DNA from: Paulinella micropora
Lineage: Eukaryota; Cercozoa; Imbricatea; Euglyphida
Direction of reading: 5' to 3'
Assembly (NCBI GenBank): GCA_009731375.1
Contig: BJOX01000331.1
Location: forward strand, 567,407 to 606,352
Length of the DNA stretch: 38,946 nucleotides
The notes beneath the pieces were generated by a model. The model was not told the origin of the DNA, ran no database searches, and saw only the letters and a program-made list of their open reading frames with translations. How positions within the stretch are numbered: position 1 is the stretch's first letter; each line of letters starts with the position of its first letter. Position numbers and translations under genes: made by a program. Shown here piece by piece: positions 1 to 14,425 of this stretch.

Positions 1-35
<35 letters not shown>

Positions 36-59
36 GAGAGAGAGAGAGAGAGAGTGAGT

Positions 60-123
<64 letters not shown>
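1..123. repeat. (GA)n microsatellite
   Basis: Almost pure AG dinucleotide with rare T interruptions; it truncates the 5' side of the LINE remnant that follows. Confidence 0.97.
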
Positions 124-127
<4 letters not shown>

Positions 128-2190
128 CACTAATAGGGGACATTAACTATAATCTACTTGACAGCATACATAAACCACACACAGACTTTCAAAGCCTAAT
201 GGTACACAATAACCTGTACACAACAATAACAAAAGCAACACGACACGACATGGTACACACAAAATCACATACACTCATCGACATGATAATTACCAACATC
301 AATGCAAACATCGAATCAAACATCATAAGCCCAGACCATCATCCCATATATGCAATAATACACACCCGCACAAGAAAACCAGAAATAAATACAACACCTA
401 CACTCACCAAAAACATATATGAACAAAAAACAAAGAACTAATAATAGCAAACCTAAAAACACAGCTAGAATACATCACACAGAATAGCACAAGACACCGC
501 GTCAGCGACACAAACCAAAAAATTAGAAATATACAAGCAACAATAACAAAAGTAATAAAAAAATTCGAAAGAAAACCTAAACAAAGTAATAGAAGGAAAA
601 GCTGGTGCAGCCCCACAATAAAAAGACAAATAAGAAAAAAGCACTTGCTCTATAAAAGATGGAAAGATAACCCAACAACAATAAACAAACAAGCATACAG
701 AGCACAAAAGCACAAAGTCAACAAAATAATTCACAAAGCAAAAAAAGACGAAATAATGAAAACACTGGAAGAAAACCAAGACAAACCAAAAAAACAACAT
801 AGAAAACTCAGAGAGCTAGTACCTAACAACAAACCACCAAGAGCATCACCAACCACACTGCAATACAACAACAAAACATACACAGACCCAACAGAAATAG
901 CAAACGCACTCAATGACCACTACATCACACTAGGAAAAAAAACAAGCAACAGCATACCAACAACAGAACACAAACAGCCACAAGAAGACAGAGCAGAAGA
1001 AAATAAGCAACAACACCCAAGCTTCAAACTACGTAACACAACACAAGACATCATAAGTAAAACACTTAAAAACATAAACAGAGATAAAGCAGAAGACATA
1101 TATAAAATAAAACCGACACTTATAAAAGACATGCACACATCTCTCACACCGATACTCACCGACCTCTTCAACAAAGCAATAAATGAAAATAAATACCCAG
1201 ACGCACTCAAAACAACAAAAGTAATAGAACTATACAAAGCCAGAGACACAAGCATGCCAGCCAACTACAGGCCAATATCACTACTACCAATAATAGCTAA
1301 AGTATTTGACACAATAATATAAACAGATAATGGATCACCTAACTAAACATAACATAATATCACATACACAATATGCCTTCCGACCTAATTCAAGCACAAC
1401 CATGACAATCCAAACTATAATAAACCAAATACAAAAACATAAAACTACTTCCACTCCAACAACCTAGTAACAAACCCAACAAAAACAACATATACAATCC
1501 ACAAAACAAAACAAAACATCACAATAAACATAAACAACCATACACTCGAACAATGCCAACAAGCAAAACTACTAGGCATAACACTCCAACATAACCTAAA
1601 ATATAACCAACATATCAACAACATAATCCGTAAACTTCAACCAACTATCAACTCCTTACTTTATGCCAAAAAATTTCTAGATATAAAAGCAATGAAACAA
1701 CTATATTATACACACACATCTCATACAAAACATCTCCATCTGGAAGACCCATGACAACAAAAAGAAATATATACAACCACTCATAAAAATCCACAAAAAA
1801 ATAATCAGAATAATTGCAAAAAAACACTACCGAGCACACACCAAACCACTCTTGGACCAAGTCCAACTACTCGATATCACCCACCTCTATACCCTCCGGG
1901 TATGCATAGAAAACCACCCCTTCATCTACCCAAAAAAGAACCTCGACAGACCACTTCACAACAACACATTCACCCCCATCAGCACTATCCACTTATATAA
2001 AACACGGCACTCAACCAAAAGCAACCTCTTTGTCAACCACAAAGACCTGTACCTCACCAAGATCTTCGCGAACCAATGGAAATCAATCCCAAAAGAAATA
2101 ACAGATGAAAAATCAATTGATATTTTCAAAAAAACATTAATGACATATCTACTAAAACCCCAACAACAACTATAATATACACCAACACAC
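124..2190 (+). pseudogene. APE-type LINE remnant, RT core deleted
   Basis: Decayed non-LTR retrotransposon. 124-441: C-terminal part of an apurinic-type endonuclease (GDINYNLL, TLIDMIITNI, SPDHHPIY). A one-base shift in the A-run near 425-430 moves to the frame that carries the linker and RT start through 1,322 (SWCSPTIK..., NYRPISLLPIIAKVFDTII). Another shift near 1,315 leads to MDHLTKHNIISHTQYAFRPN, up to about 1,450. The FxDD-bearing catalytic region is missing. The sequence resumes with the downstream RT piece FHSNNLVTNPTKT, LLGITLQHNLKYNQHI, then the C-terminal end (KSIPKEITDEKSIDIFKKTL, stop at 2,175). It looks like a Jockey/CR1/I-type element. The coding strand is strongly A+C rich. 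Confidence 0.8.
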
Positions 2191-2197
2191 CGCGGGA

Positions 2198-2220
2198 ATA
2201 ATAATAATAATAATAATAAT
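2198..2220 (+). repeat. (AAT)n tail of the LINE remnant
   Basis: Short AAT run immediately after the LINE 3' end (CACCGCGGG) and immediately before a family A repeat; plausibly the retroposon tail. Confidence 0.7.
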
Positions 2221-2318
2221 ACTATATCTGAGGCGTACTGATGCAGCTAATGGCATATCCTCAACGGACATAAGCCTCCAATACCCTTGTTCGAGGTCCT
2301 CCACCCCCCCGTGTCAGT
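2221..2318 (+). mobile_element. Family A SINE-like repeat, cut by gap
   Basis: Begins ACTATATCTGAGGCGTACTG and contains the B-box-like TTGTTCGAGGTCC. Same sequence as 38,074-38,483 (+) and 7,536-7,945 (-). Runs into the assembly gap at 2,319. Confidence 0.8.
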
Positions 2319-2795
2319 CNNNNNNNNNNNNNNNNNNNNNNNNNNNNNNNNNNNNNNNNNNNNNNNNNNNNNNNNNNNNNNNNNNNNNNNNNNNNNNNNN
2401 NNNNNNNNNNNNNNNNNNNNNNNNNNNNNNNNNNNNNNNNNNNNNNNNNNNNNNNNNNNNNNNNNNNNNNNNNNNNNNNNNNNNNNNNNNNNNNNNNNNN
2501 NNNNNNNNNNNNNNNNNNNNNNNNNNNNNNNNNNNNNNNNNNNNNNNNNNNNNNNNNNNNNNNNNNNNNNNNNNNNNNNNNNNNNNNNNNNNNNNNNNNN
2601 NNNNNNNNNNNNNNNNNNNNNNNNNNNNNNNNNNNNNNNNNNNNNNNNNNNNNNNNNNNNNNNNNNNNNNNNNNNNNNNNNNNNNNNNNNNNNNNNNNNN
2701 NNNNNNNNNNNNNNNNNNNNNNNNNNNNNNNNNNNNNNNNNNNNNNNNNNNNNNNNNNNNNNNNNNNNNNNNNNNNNNNNNNNNNNNNNNNNNNN
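2319..2795. other. Assembly gap (477 N)
   Basis: Unresolved bases, flanked by a family A repeat and a family C SINE. Confidence 0.99.
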
Positions 2796-2893
2796 CCGGT
2801 ATGTTCAATGAAAATACTGGTGGCACCGACGGGAATCGAACTGGCGACAGGGCCCAGATGGTAGAACTTGACCACTGGGCTATCACGGTGTCC
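2796..2893 (-). mobile_element. Family C tRNA-like SINE head
   Basis: On the minus strand it reads as a tRNA-like segment with A-box-like TAGCCCAGTGGTCAAG and B-box GTTCGATTCCC, then GTCGGTGCCA. Flanked by an (AAT)n/(AAC)n array, as other copies are. Confidence 0.78.
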
Positions 2894-2895
2894 AA

Positions 2896-2966
<71 letters not shown>

Positions 2967-2976
2967 TAACAACAAT

Positions 2977-3013
<37 letters not shown>
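2894..3013. repeat. (AAT)n then (AAC)n microsatellite
   Basis: AAT run changing to ACA repeats through mixed TAACAA units. Confidence 0.95.
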
Positions 3014-3014
<1 letters not shown>

Positions 3015-3213
3015 AATTAACGCCAGACACTCCCCTCCTGTTCGCCCCTTGAAGAAGACCTCTGAATCTGCCGACTATATGGTCAACCATGCACCACCCC
3101 AACTCCCCTCTCTGTTCTTTTCATCTTAATTACTTTAGTGATAAAAAAGAAAGGAAAGAGGGGGGCCGCTATATATAAACAATCGCTCATATATATATAT
3201 ATATATATATTTT

Positions 3214-3299
<86 letters not shown>

Positions 3300-3679
3300 N
3301 NNNNNNNNNAAACTACATACCGCACAACACATCCAAACATAATATTAATATTAATAACACCAACTCCGAGCCACCAAAAATATTATTAATACTTCTAAAT
3401 CCCTTTAATACGCTCGACTGAAGAGCTAAAGAAAACGAAAAGATGAAAAAAAGACTAAATATGATAGGGAAACAGAAATGCAAGAAAATAGAAAGTATGA
3501 TGGAAGAAACAGGAAATAGAAAAAGGGAATGAAAGACTAGATATGAAAAAGAGGCAGAAAGGAAAGATAAAAAAAGGAATAACTAGGTTTCCACCTCAGA
3601 TAAAGGTATGACTTAATAGCTATACTTTTCACGTGGACGTTCCCTGAGTCCAACTGTAAAATTGTTCTCTCAAATAAAG
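3014..3679. other. No gene seen; microsatellites and small gap
   Basis: Contains (AT)n near 3,190-3,210, (CAA)n, a poly(A) run to 3,299 and a 10-N gap at 3,300-3,309. The remaining A-rich sequence shows no coherent reading frame or recognisable element. Confidence 0.7.
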
Positions 3680-3686
3680 CGAAGAA

Positions 3687-3721
<35 letters not shown>

Positions 3722-3772
3722 AGAAGAAGAAGAAGAAGAAGAAGAAGAAGAAGAAGAAGAAGAAGAAGAAGC
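3680..3772. repeat. (GAA)n microsatellite
   Basis: AAG/GAA trinucleotide array directly abutting the 5'-truncated LINE fragment. Confidence 0.96.
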
Positions 3773-4592
3773 TAATGCTATCGGCTGCTCAAGAAGGAGC
3801 GCGGGCATTACCCTTCTCAACTATCCCAGCTAATCCTGAGCGCTCACTCACAGATGCTGAGATAGAAACGGCACTTCTAGCTAGATTGCCCCTCATCCCT
3901 CTTTCTGATATTCCCAGCTCTGGCGTTCACTGTCCTGCCTGTCAACACCTACTTACACCTGAAAGCGCTACGTATCACTTTCTGACACGTACTTGTCCAC
4001 TAGTTGGAGGTGCTATCATCAGAAGACACGACAGCTACCTCAAGATGCTGGCTACCTTCCTTCGACGCTGTGGCGCAGTCGTTGAGATTGAACCTGATCA
4101 CATCTATTTTCAGGACTCAACAAGAGAACATCCTGACCTTCGTGTTTGGTGGCGACCCAGTAGAACTAGCCCCCCTAATGTGATTATTGATGTCAGCTTT
4201 GCTTCCCCGCTAGCTCAATCTTCTCTAAGGCTTGCAGCAACAACTCCGCTTGCAGCTGCATCCCAACGTGAAGTGATTAAGCATCGGCAATATGATCAAC
4301 TGGCTACTGCGTCAAGTTTGTCCCTTGGGTTCTCGAACCAACTGGTGCTCTTGGTCGTGAGGCATTAGCTTATTTGCGCCAGGTTCAGGCGTATTACGCA
4401 AGCGTTATTCGAGGGCTACCCGCTGCGAGGGACATACTAGCTGATGCCATGCTCGATGATTTCCCTCTCAACCCGCGTGGTCTCTTGCCCTACTTTCGTG
4501 CTATGTCTGCGGCTGAAACTGCGCGCGGCAATGCGCGTATTATTGACTCTGCCAAGCGGCGCCTGTGGGACGCGCCACGACGCTCCCACTGA
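3773..4592 (+). pseudogene. R2-like LINE C-terminus: zinc knuckle + restriction-like endonuclease
   Basis: 5'-truncated, frameshifted end of a site-specific-type non-LTR retrotransposon. Counting from the Met at 3,775, residues 53-74 form a CX2CX11HX5C knuckle (CPAC...H...C), followed by RRHDSYLK (83-90), EIEPD, HPDLRVWW (PD at 120-121) and VIIDVSFASP (Asp 139). This layout is typical of the restriction-like endonuclease of R2/CRE-group elements. The frame breaks near 4,311-4,316; one lost base restores KFVPWVLEPTGALGREALAY in the frame that runs to TGA at 4,590-4,592. RT sequence is absent. Confidence 0.8.
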
Positions 4593-4892
4593 ACATGTTT
4601 TTTCTCTTTTTCTTCCCTTGTATATAGTCTTCCTTTCTCTTCCTTGTTTTATTCTTGCCTATTTCTCTCCTTTTTAGTTTTTCCTCTCATTTTCCCCTTT
4701 TCCTGCATTTTCTGTATCATTATTATATCTAGTTTTCATCTTATATCTTCCCCTCTATTTCTCCCCTCATATTTACATTTATGCTTATTTTCCCATTTTT
4801 GTTTCCTCTATCATATCTAGTTTATACTTCTTTTCTCGTTCGATTTCTGAATAGTTCTGACTCTAGTCTCTGTACAATTTCGCTTTTATTAA
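4593..4892 (+). mobile_element. 3' UTR of the R2-like LINE
   Basis: T- and C-rich, non-coding, running from the stop codon to the start of the (GAA)n tail at TTTTATTAAAGAAGAAG. I infer it is the element's 3' UTR from its position. Confidence 0.6.
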
Positions 4893-5036
4893 AGAAGAAG
4901 AAGAAGAAGAAGAAGAAGAAGAAGAAGAAGAAGAAGAAGAAGAAGAAGAAGAAGAAGAAGAAGAAGAAGAAGAAGAAGAAGAAGAAGAAGAAGAAGAAGA
5001 AGAAGAAGAAGAAGAAGAAGAAGAAGAAGAAGAGGA
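4893..5036 (+). repeat. (GAA)n tail array
   Basis: Nearly perfect GAA run of about 144 bp directly after the LINE 3' region, ending at a 10-N gap (5,037-5,046). Confidence 0.93.
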
Positions 5037-5046
5037 NNNNNNNNNN

Positions 5047-5126
5047 GGGAAGGGGGGGGGGGGGGGGGAGGAGAGATCAAGAGAGAGAGAGAGAGAGAAG
5101 AGAGAGGAGAGAGAGAGAGAGAAGAG

Positions 5127-5163
<37 letters not shown>

Positions 5164-5165
5164 AA
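5047..5165. repeat. Poly(G) and (GA)n tract
   Basis: G-run, then a GA dinucleotide array with GGAGA interruptions. Confidence 0.92.
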
Positions 5166-5650
5166 GAACTGGAGAAAGAGGAGAAAGAGGAGAAAGATGT
5201 TGCTACTTACAAAAATAAATTCTTTTAAACACCACTTACTCAACAAACGGATTAGAAAAAAGATAAATCTATGAATTTCTTTCCTTATTGATGGTGTATG
5301 AAATATGAAAACATTTGCAGAAAATATCATCTGAGAACATCTTTCTGCTTTTCTTCTCTTCTCCACGATTGAGGGGTCCAGGCCCGCCCATGATTCGAGG
5401 AAAGGCAATATTCATTTTCACGGTAAGAGCACCACGTTTTCATTCCTGTTCTGCTCCTTCTCCTCCTGCTCCTGCTTGTGCTTAAGGAAAGAAATGTGAA
5501 GGGAAGCCAGTTAAGAAAAAGTCAAGAAGTCTTGCTGTTGCAGAAGTGTCATGATTACCATTGGAATGCAGGAGTTATTTATTTTTTCTTCACATTATTC
5601 CGGAGCTAGCTTGGCGAATCTAGGATATGGTATGACCTCGCACAAACTGA
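5166..5650. other. Non-repetitive stretch, no gene recognised
   Basis: Mixed-composition sequence with only short frames; I see no domain, RNA gene or repeat signature. Confidence 0.5.
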
Positions 5651-5727
5651 TTTGTTTGTTTGTTTGTTTGTTTGTTTGTTTGTTTGTTTGTTTGTTTGTT
5701 TTTGTTTGTTTGTTTCGCCCCTCTCAC

Positions 5728-5821
<94 letters not shown>

Positions 5822-5905
5822 CTGATTTACTTAATATTATTATTAGTATTAATTAGATTGTTCTACAACTGTTGTATTATTATTAAATTTTACAACAAGA
5901 ACAAC

Positions 5906-5996
<91 letters not shown>

Positions 5997-6033
5997 AACA
6001 ACAACAACAACAACAACAAACAACAACAACAAC
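5651..6033. repeat. (TTTG)n, (CAA)n compound microsatellite
   Basis: TTTG array 5,652-5,716, CAA array 5,727-5,821, an AT-rich spacer, then a second CAA array 5,906-6,030. Confidence 0.95.
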
Positions 6034-6097
6034 ACCATCTTGCATTTTAAATACTTTGTATTATTATTATTATTATCATTATTATTATTATTTTTCG

Positions 6098-6216
<119 letters not shown>

Positions 6217-6296
6217 TGAACAACAACAATAACAACAACAACAACACCAACAACAACACCACCAACAACAACACCAACAACAACAACAACAACACC

Positions 6297-6328
<32 letters not shown>

Positions 6329-6659
6329 CAACTTGCCACTGGTTTAGTTAATATTGTTTTTATTCATAATATTAATTAGATTGCTCTGCAACTGTTGTAT
6401 TATTATCATTAAATTTAACAACAACAACAAGAACAACAACAACAACAACAACAACAACAAGAACAACAATTGAAGGCCGCAGCCACACACCATCTTGCAT
6501 TTTAAATACTTTGTTTAAGTTTTATTATTATTATTAAATACAACAACAACATTTTATTATTATTATTAAATTCAAGAACAACAACAACAACAACAACGTA
6601 GCCACACACCATCTTGCATTAATTAGTTTATTTAAATTTATTATTAATTGGACAACATC

Positions 6660-6700
<41 letters not shown>

Positions 6701-6837
6701 CGACGACGACAACAACAACAACAACACTCAACAACAACAACATCAACAACACTCTGGCGTCCCGTCGGCCGAGGATGAAAGTGGCAAGTGCAAGCCGTAG
6801 CCACACACCATCTTGCACTTTAATCATTTTGTTTAAA

Positions 6838-6938
<101 letters not shown>

Positions 6939-7021
6939 TCTTATTAAATTGAACAACAACAACAACAACAACAACAGCAACAGCAACAACAACTACTACT
7001 ACAACAACAACAAAAGCAACG

Positions 7022-7063
<42 letters not shown>

Positions 7064-7070
7064 CTCATGG

Positions 7071-7141
7071 TCACGGCGAGTTTCTCCTCCCCCTTCTTCT
7101 CCCTGTCACGGCGAGTTTCTCCTCCCCCCTCTTCTCCCTTC
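7071..7141. repeat. Direct duplication of about 36 bp
   Basis: GTCACGGCGAGTTTCTCCTC followed by a pyrimidine tract occurs twice back to back. Confidence 0.85.
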
Positions 7142-7453
7142 TCTCCTCTTCCTCCCCTAGGTAGGCTAGCTCTGACGGATCTAGTCTGCATACCTCACTA
7201 TCTTTCCTCTTCTCCCTCTCTTGTTGTTGTTCGACTTTAGGGCACACTCTTCTGCTCATTCCTTCTTTCTTTATTTGTTGTTTCGATTTCGGAGCATTAG
7301 AGATCTATAGTTTTAGCAGGCTCTGGCGTCCTGTCGGCCGCGGATGAAAGTGGCGAGTGAAGGCCGTAGCCACACACCATCTTGCATGAATCAATTTGTG
7401 TAAATTTATTATTATTATTAAATTGAAGAACAACAACAACAACAACAACAACA

Positions 7454-7487
<34 letters not shown>

Positions 7488-7535
7488 GTTATTATTAATA
7501 TTATTGTTATTATTATTTGTTATTATTATTATTAT

Positions 7536-7943
7536 TCAGCCCTATGGCCTCAAGGCGTTAAACTGTGACGCCAACTCATAACCCTTTGGTGGTAGATGCT
7601 GGGGAGGAGGGTCGTTGCGCGCGTAAAAGATCTTAAACTCCGCATATGCTGGTTGATAGCCCAGGACCCAGCAGACACCAGATTGTTATGGGTGGGGTTT
7701 CGAGGCAGCTCTAGCAACCGCGCTTGGTGTATGCACTTGCACATTCGGTGACGTCTTGCAAGAGGTTGCTGGGACTGCGGAATAACCTCGGCTTAGTGCA
7801 GTCTTGCCCTCAGGAGCTCCATCGGTGGCCCCGATCATCAGGCGAGAGACTGACACGGGGGGGTGGAGGACCTCGAACAAGGGTATTGGAGGCTTATGTC
7901 CGTTGAGGATATGCCATTAGCTGCATCAGTACGCCTCAGATAT

Positions 7944-7945
<2 letters not shown>
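7536..7945 (-). mobile_element. Family A SINE-like repeat, full length
   Basis: About 410 bp, bounded on both sides by TTA arrays. Near-identical to the reverse complement of 38,074-38,483. Read on the minus strand it starts ACTATATCTGAGGCG, has a B-box-like TTGTTCGAGGTCC and ends near GAGGCCATAGGGCTG. No convincing protein. The strand is assigned from the B-box-like motif and is tentative. Confidence 0.78.
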
Positions 7946-9818
<1,873 letters not shown>

Positions 9819-10320
9819 GTAATTGTTGTGACTAGCCTTCAGAGAAGGTGGTGCGGGTGGCAACTTCGGGCTGCTACGCTTGGATAGCTAGTATTATTAC
9901 TATCATCATCATCATCATCATCATCGGCATCATCATCATCGCCATCATCGTGATTGTTGTGACTAGCCTTCAGAGAAGGTGGTGCGGGTGGCAACTTCTA
10001 CGCTTGGATAGCTAGTATTATTACTATCATCATCATCATCATCATCATCGTCATCATCGGCATCATCATCATCATCGCCATCATCGTAATTGTTGTGACT
10101 AGCCTTCAGGTAAGGTGGTGCAAGGCAACTTCGGGCTGCTACGCTTGGATAGCTATTATTATTACTATCATCATCATGATCATCATCATCATCATCATCG
10201 TCGGCATCATCATCATCATCATCATCATCATCATTGTCATCATCGTAATTGTTGTGACTAGCCTTCAGAGAAGGTGGTGCGGGTGGCAACTTCTACGCTT
10301 GGATAGCTACTATTATTACT

Positions 10321-10364
<44 letters not shown>

Positions 10365-10447
10365 TGTCATCAGCGTAATTGTGACTAGCCTTCAGATAAG
10401 GTGGTGCGGGTGGCAACTTCTACGCTTGGATAGCTAGTATTATTACT

Positions 10448-10479
<32 letters not shown>

Positions 10480-10558
10480 TATCATCATCGTAATTGTTGT
10501 GACTAGCCTTCAGGTAAGGTCGTGCGTGTGGCACCGTCGGGCTGCTACGCTTGGATAA
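9819..10558. repeat. Minisatellite with embedded (ATC)n, six copies
   Basis: A core starting TAATTGTTGTGACTAGCCTT and ending CTACGCTTGGATA recurs near 9,819, 9,949, 10,085, 10,244, 10,372 and 10,488, each followed by a (CAT)n block of differing length. A partial core (GGGCTGCTACGCTTGGATAA) also sits at 10,617-10,636. Confidence 0.9.
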
Positions 10559-10571
10559 TGCCGGACACAGG

Positions 10572-10572
<1 letters not shown>

Positions 10573-10617
<45 letters not shown>

Positions 10618-10652
10618 GCTGCTACGCTTGGATAATCTCTCTCTCTCTCTCT

Positions 10653-10717
<65 letters not shown>
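10573..10717. repeat. (CT)n and palindromic (CT)n(GA)n tract
   Basis: CT array 10,573-10,615, the minisatellite core fragment, then CT switching to GA at CTCGAG near 10,651; the second part is a perfect inverted repeat. Confidence 0.93.
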
Positions 10718-10718
<1 letters not shown>

Positions 10719-10913
10719 GCAATGTTTAAGACCAGATCCGAAAAATCTTTTAGCAAGAGTAATAGCTGGTTGAGGTTTTCTGTCGCCATCCAAGTTTCTG
10801 GCATACAAGAGCACGTGGAAATGTGCCATCGCGATGCACGTGGCTGTTTCCTCAGCAAGTCGTTTCCCGGTGAGGAGACCATTCTGGAATTCACGGGATT
10901 CTCCATGGATTGA
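10718..10913 (+). CDS. Possible coding fragment, SET-like (tentative)
   Basis: An open frame gives MFKTRSEKSF, then VSGIQEHVEMCHRDARGCFL and SKSFPGEETILEFTGFSMD, stop. The RGCFLxxxFPGEExILEFTG stretch resembles the start of SET methyltransferase domains (G-x-G-x-F-x5-Ge-I-x-E-Y-x-G). No later SET motifs follow. It could be a lone exon, a fragment or chance. Nothing nearby supports a complete gene. Confidence 0.22.
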
Positions 10914-11102
10914 GCTCATGACTTAGCACATCGCAGAAAAGTGAAACAGAATTGACAGGGATGTGAAACCAGGAAACAGAGAGAGTCCTATGAGAACTGA
11001 CTGCGCCTTCAAGCCCACAGACGCGACCTCCCTTTCCAGTGCTAGCGCTACTCTAGGCTTACAACCCAGTACAACTGCATTGTATGCACACCTCCCCAGG
11101 CT

Positions 11103-11140
<38 letters not shown>

Positions 11141-11312
11141 NNNNNNNNNNGTGTTATGCATGTTACCATGTTATGCCATGTTATTTTATTTTATGCTATG
11201 TACGTATGTGCCTTGCCTTGGAATAGCTGGTATTATCACGCTACCTACAAACATACATACATACATACATACATACATACATACATACATACGATATCTA
11301 TCTATCTATCTA

Positions 11313-11373
<61 letters not shown>
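10914..11373. repeat. Poly(C), small gap, (ACAT)n and (CTAT)n
   Basis: Short unique sequence to about 11,100, a C-run to 11,140, N gap 11,141-11,150, ACAT array near 11,250-11,292, CTAT array 11,297-11,373. Confidence 0.9.
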
Positions 11374-11671
11374 CCCACTGTGTTGACGCCGGGACATACT
11401 CTCATTTCGTCCATCGGACAAGAAGTGCCCCGAAAGAAGAAAACGCCTGGTATTGCCATCAACACCAAGCGAATGGAAAGGCATTGAAGAAGAACTCCAA
11501 TCCGCACTCCCTCTCCCTAGATTGCCTTTTTCTTCAACGTCCTTCCTCTTCTTTTTTCCAGAACACAGTCTACCCGTGATTCCCATCCCGGACACATGCA
11601 CAGTACACAAATTACTGTTTGATGTGAAACTGCGTTCCTTTGCAAGGACTACATTCCTTTGCGACATCTCA
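11374..11671 (+). mobile_element. Family B repeat, copy 1
   Basis: About 298 bp shared with copy 2 (12,018-12,328): CACTGTGTTGACGCC, GAATGGAAAGGCATTGAAGA, a pyrimidine-rich middle, GACACATGCACAGTACAC, and end CGACATCTCAT. The downstream sequence (CCATATGTGACCCCGTCGCG) differs from the CTAT arrays that follow copies 2 and 3. Confidence 0.8.
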
Positions 11672-12017
11672 TCCATATGTGACCCCGTCGCGGCGATAAA
11701 GCGCGGCAACCAAACCTTTTTCCTTTTTCTTCTTGGGCTGACAACCCTAGCTTAAACAAAGAGGCTTGCTTCCCCTAAGTTAAGCCGTAAGTTACAAAAA
11801 CTACATGCGAAAACCTACCGACGCACCGCTATTCCCTCCGGAGTGGCCGCCGTCACCCTCCCAGTGCGTGCTCTGCACCGCCTGAACCCCCTGGAGAAGA
11901 TTTTGCTCATGTTCACCCTTACGAAGACCTTTCGGGCCTCCTCGAAAAGAAGAGCCCAAAAGCGCACGTCCATCCGGACTACAAGTCGCAACCCGGCATT
12001 ATCAACCTGGATTCCAC
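11672..12017. other. Upstream part of family B copy 2 / spacer
   Basis: Low-complexity-free sequence with an open frame (11,843-12,235, plus strand) that continues into the repeated part. No domain is recognised; it may be the 5' portion of the family B element. Confidence 0.4.
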
Positions 12018-12326
12018 CCACTGTGTTGACGCCGAGACATACTCCCATTTCGTCCATCGGACAAGAAGTGCCCCGAAAGAACCAACCGAAAGAAGAAAAC
12101 GCCTGGCATTGCCAACAACACCAAGCGAATGGAAAGGCATTGAAGAAGAACTCCAATCCGCACTCCCTCTCCCTAGATTGCCTTTTTCTTCAACGTCCTT
12201 CCTCTTCTTTTTTCCAGAACACAGTCTACCCGTGATTGCCATCCCGGACACATGCACAGTACACAAATTACTGTTTGATGTGAAACTGCGTTCCTTTGCA
12301 AGGACTACATTCCTTTGCGACATCTC

Positions 12327-12328
<2 letters not shown>
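12018..12328 (+). mobile_element. Family B repeat, copy 2, with (CTAT)n on its 3' side
   Basis: Matches copy 1, with a short insertion (AACCAACCGAAAGA) and substitutions, and passes into a CTAT array exactly after CGACATCTCAT. Confidence 0.82.
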
Positions 12329-12979
<651 letters not shown>

Positions 12980-13003
12980 ACACACGCCCTACACACAGAT
13001 ATC

Positions 13004-13061
<58 letters not shown>

Positions 13062-13211
13062 CGACTACGACTACGACAACAACAACACCATCATCATCAT
13101 CAACAACAAAAACAACGAAAACAACAACAACAACAACAACAACAACAATATATATATTTTATATATATATATGTGTGTGTGTGTATATAATATGGGGGGG
13201 GGGGGAAGAGG

Positions 13212-13275
<64 letters not shown>

Positions 13276-13400
13276 TAAAGAAGAGCTTAAGATTATGCAT
13301 TGAGTGGGATTAGGATGTATATACACATCTATAATGTATATACACATCTATGCAAAGAAAACCGGTTTATGCAAATGTGCGCATACATAATTTTGGAATG
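12980..13400. repeat. (CAA)n, (AT)n, poly(G), (GA)n tracts
   Basis: CAA arrays 13,002-13,147, AT/GT run to about 13,190, G-run, GA array to 13,272, then about 120 bp of unique sequence. Confidence 0.92.
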
Positions 13401-13530
13401 TGTATATGTATGTGTGTGCGTGTGTGTGTGCGTGCGCGCAAATGTGCGCATACATCATTTTGGAATGTGTGTGTGTGTGTGTGTGTGCGTGCGTGTGTGC
13501 GTGCGTGTGTGCGTGTGCGTGTGCGCGTGT

Positions 13531-13571
<41 letters not shown>

Positions 13572-13580
13572 TGCGTGTGT
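13372..13580. repeat. (GT)n with a duplicated 35-bp block
   Basis: The block GCAAATGTGCGCATACAT...TTTTGGAATGTG occurs at 13,372 and 13,438, each followed by GT-rich repeats. Confidence 0.88.
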
Positions 13581-13688
13581 ATTGGGTGGATCCATCGGGT
13601 GGCTGCTTAGGAGGCAAAGAAGTGTACTGTCACAGGAAAAATCTTGTTGACACTGATTTAGAATTGGAAACAGGTCAAGACATATTGA

Positions 13689-13689
<1 letters not shown>

Positions 13690-13732
<43 letters not shown>
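13690..13732. repeat. (CTAT)n microsatellite
   Basis: Short pure tetranucleotide run. Confidence 0.95.
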
Positions 13733-13905
13733 CGTCATAGCCGTCCAGTGTTGCATAGCCCGGGCTAGGTCCCTTCGGGGGTTTAGGCCTCATACAATGT
13801 CATCATTGTAGCTTGCGCAAGCTTACGGTGCTCAAAACACTTGGACTAACGGCTTCCTTTTCTTTCTTTTCTTTCTCTTCTTCCTTATCCTCCCCACTCT
13901 CCATT

Positions 13906-14425
<520 letters not shown>

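Noticed and set aside
58-123. Met start and Arg-Glu run of the first frame
   Set aside because: It is the (GA)n array; real endonuclease-like sequence begins only after about position 124.
9819-10558. CRISPR-like array
   Set aside because: The spacing is filled by CAT microsatellite, the unit length varies, and this is a eukaryotic sequence.
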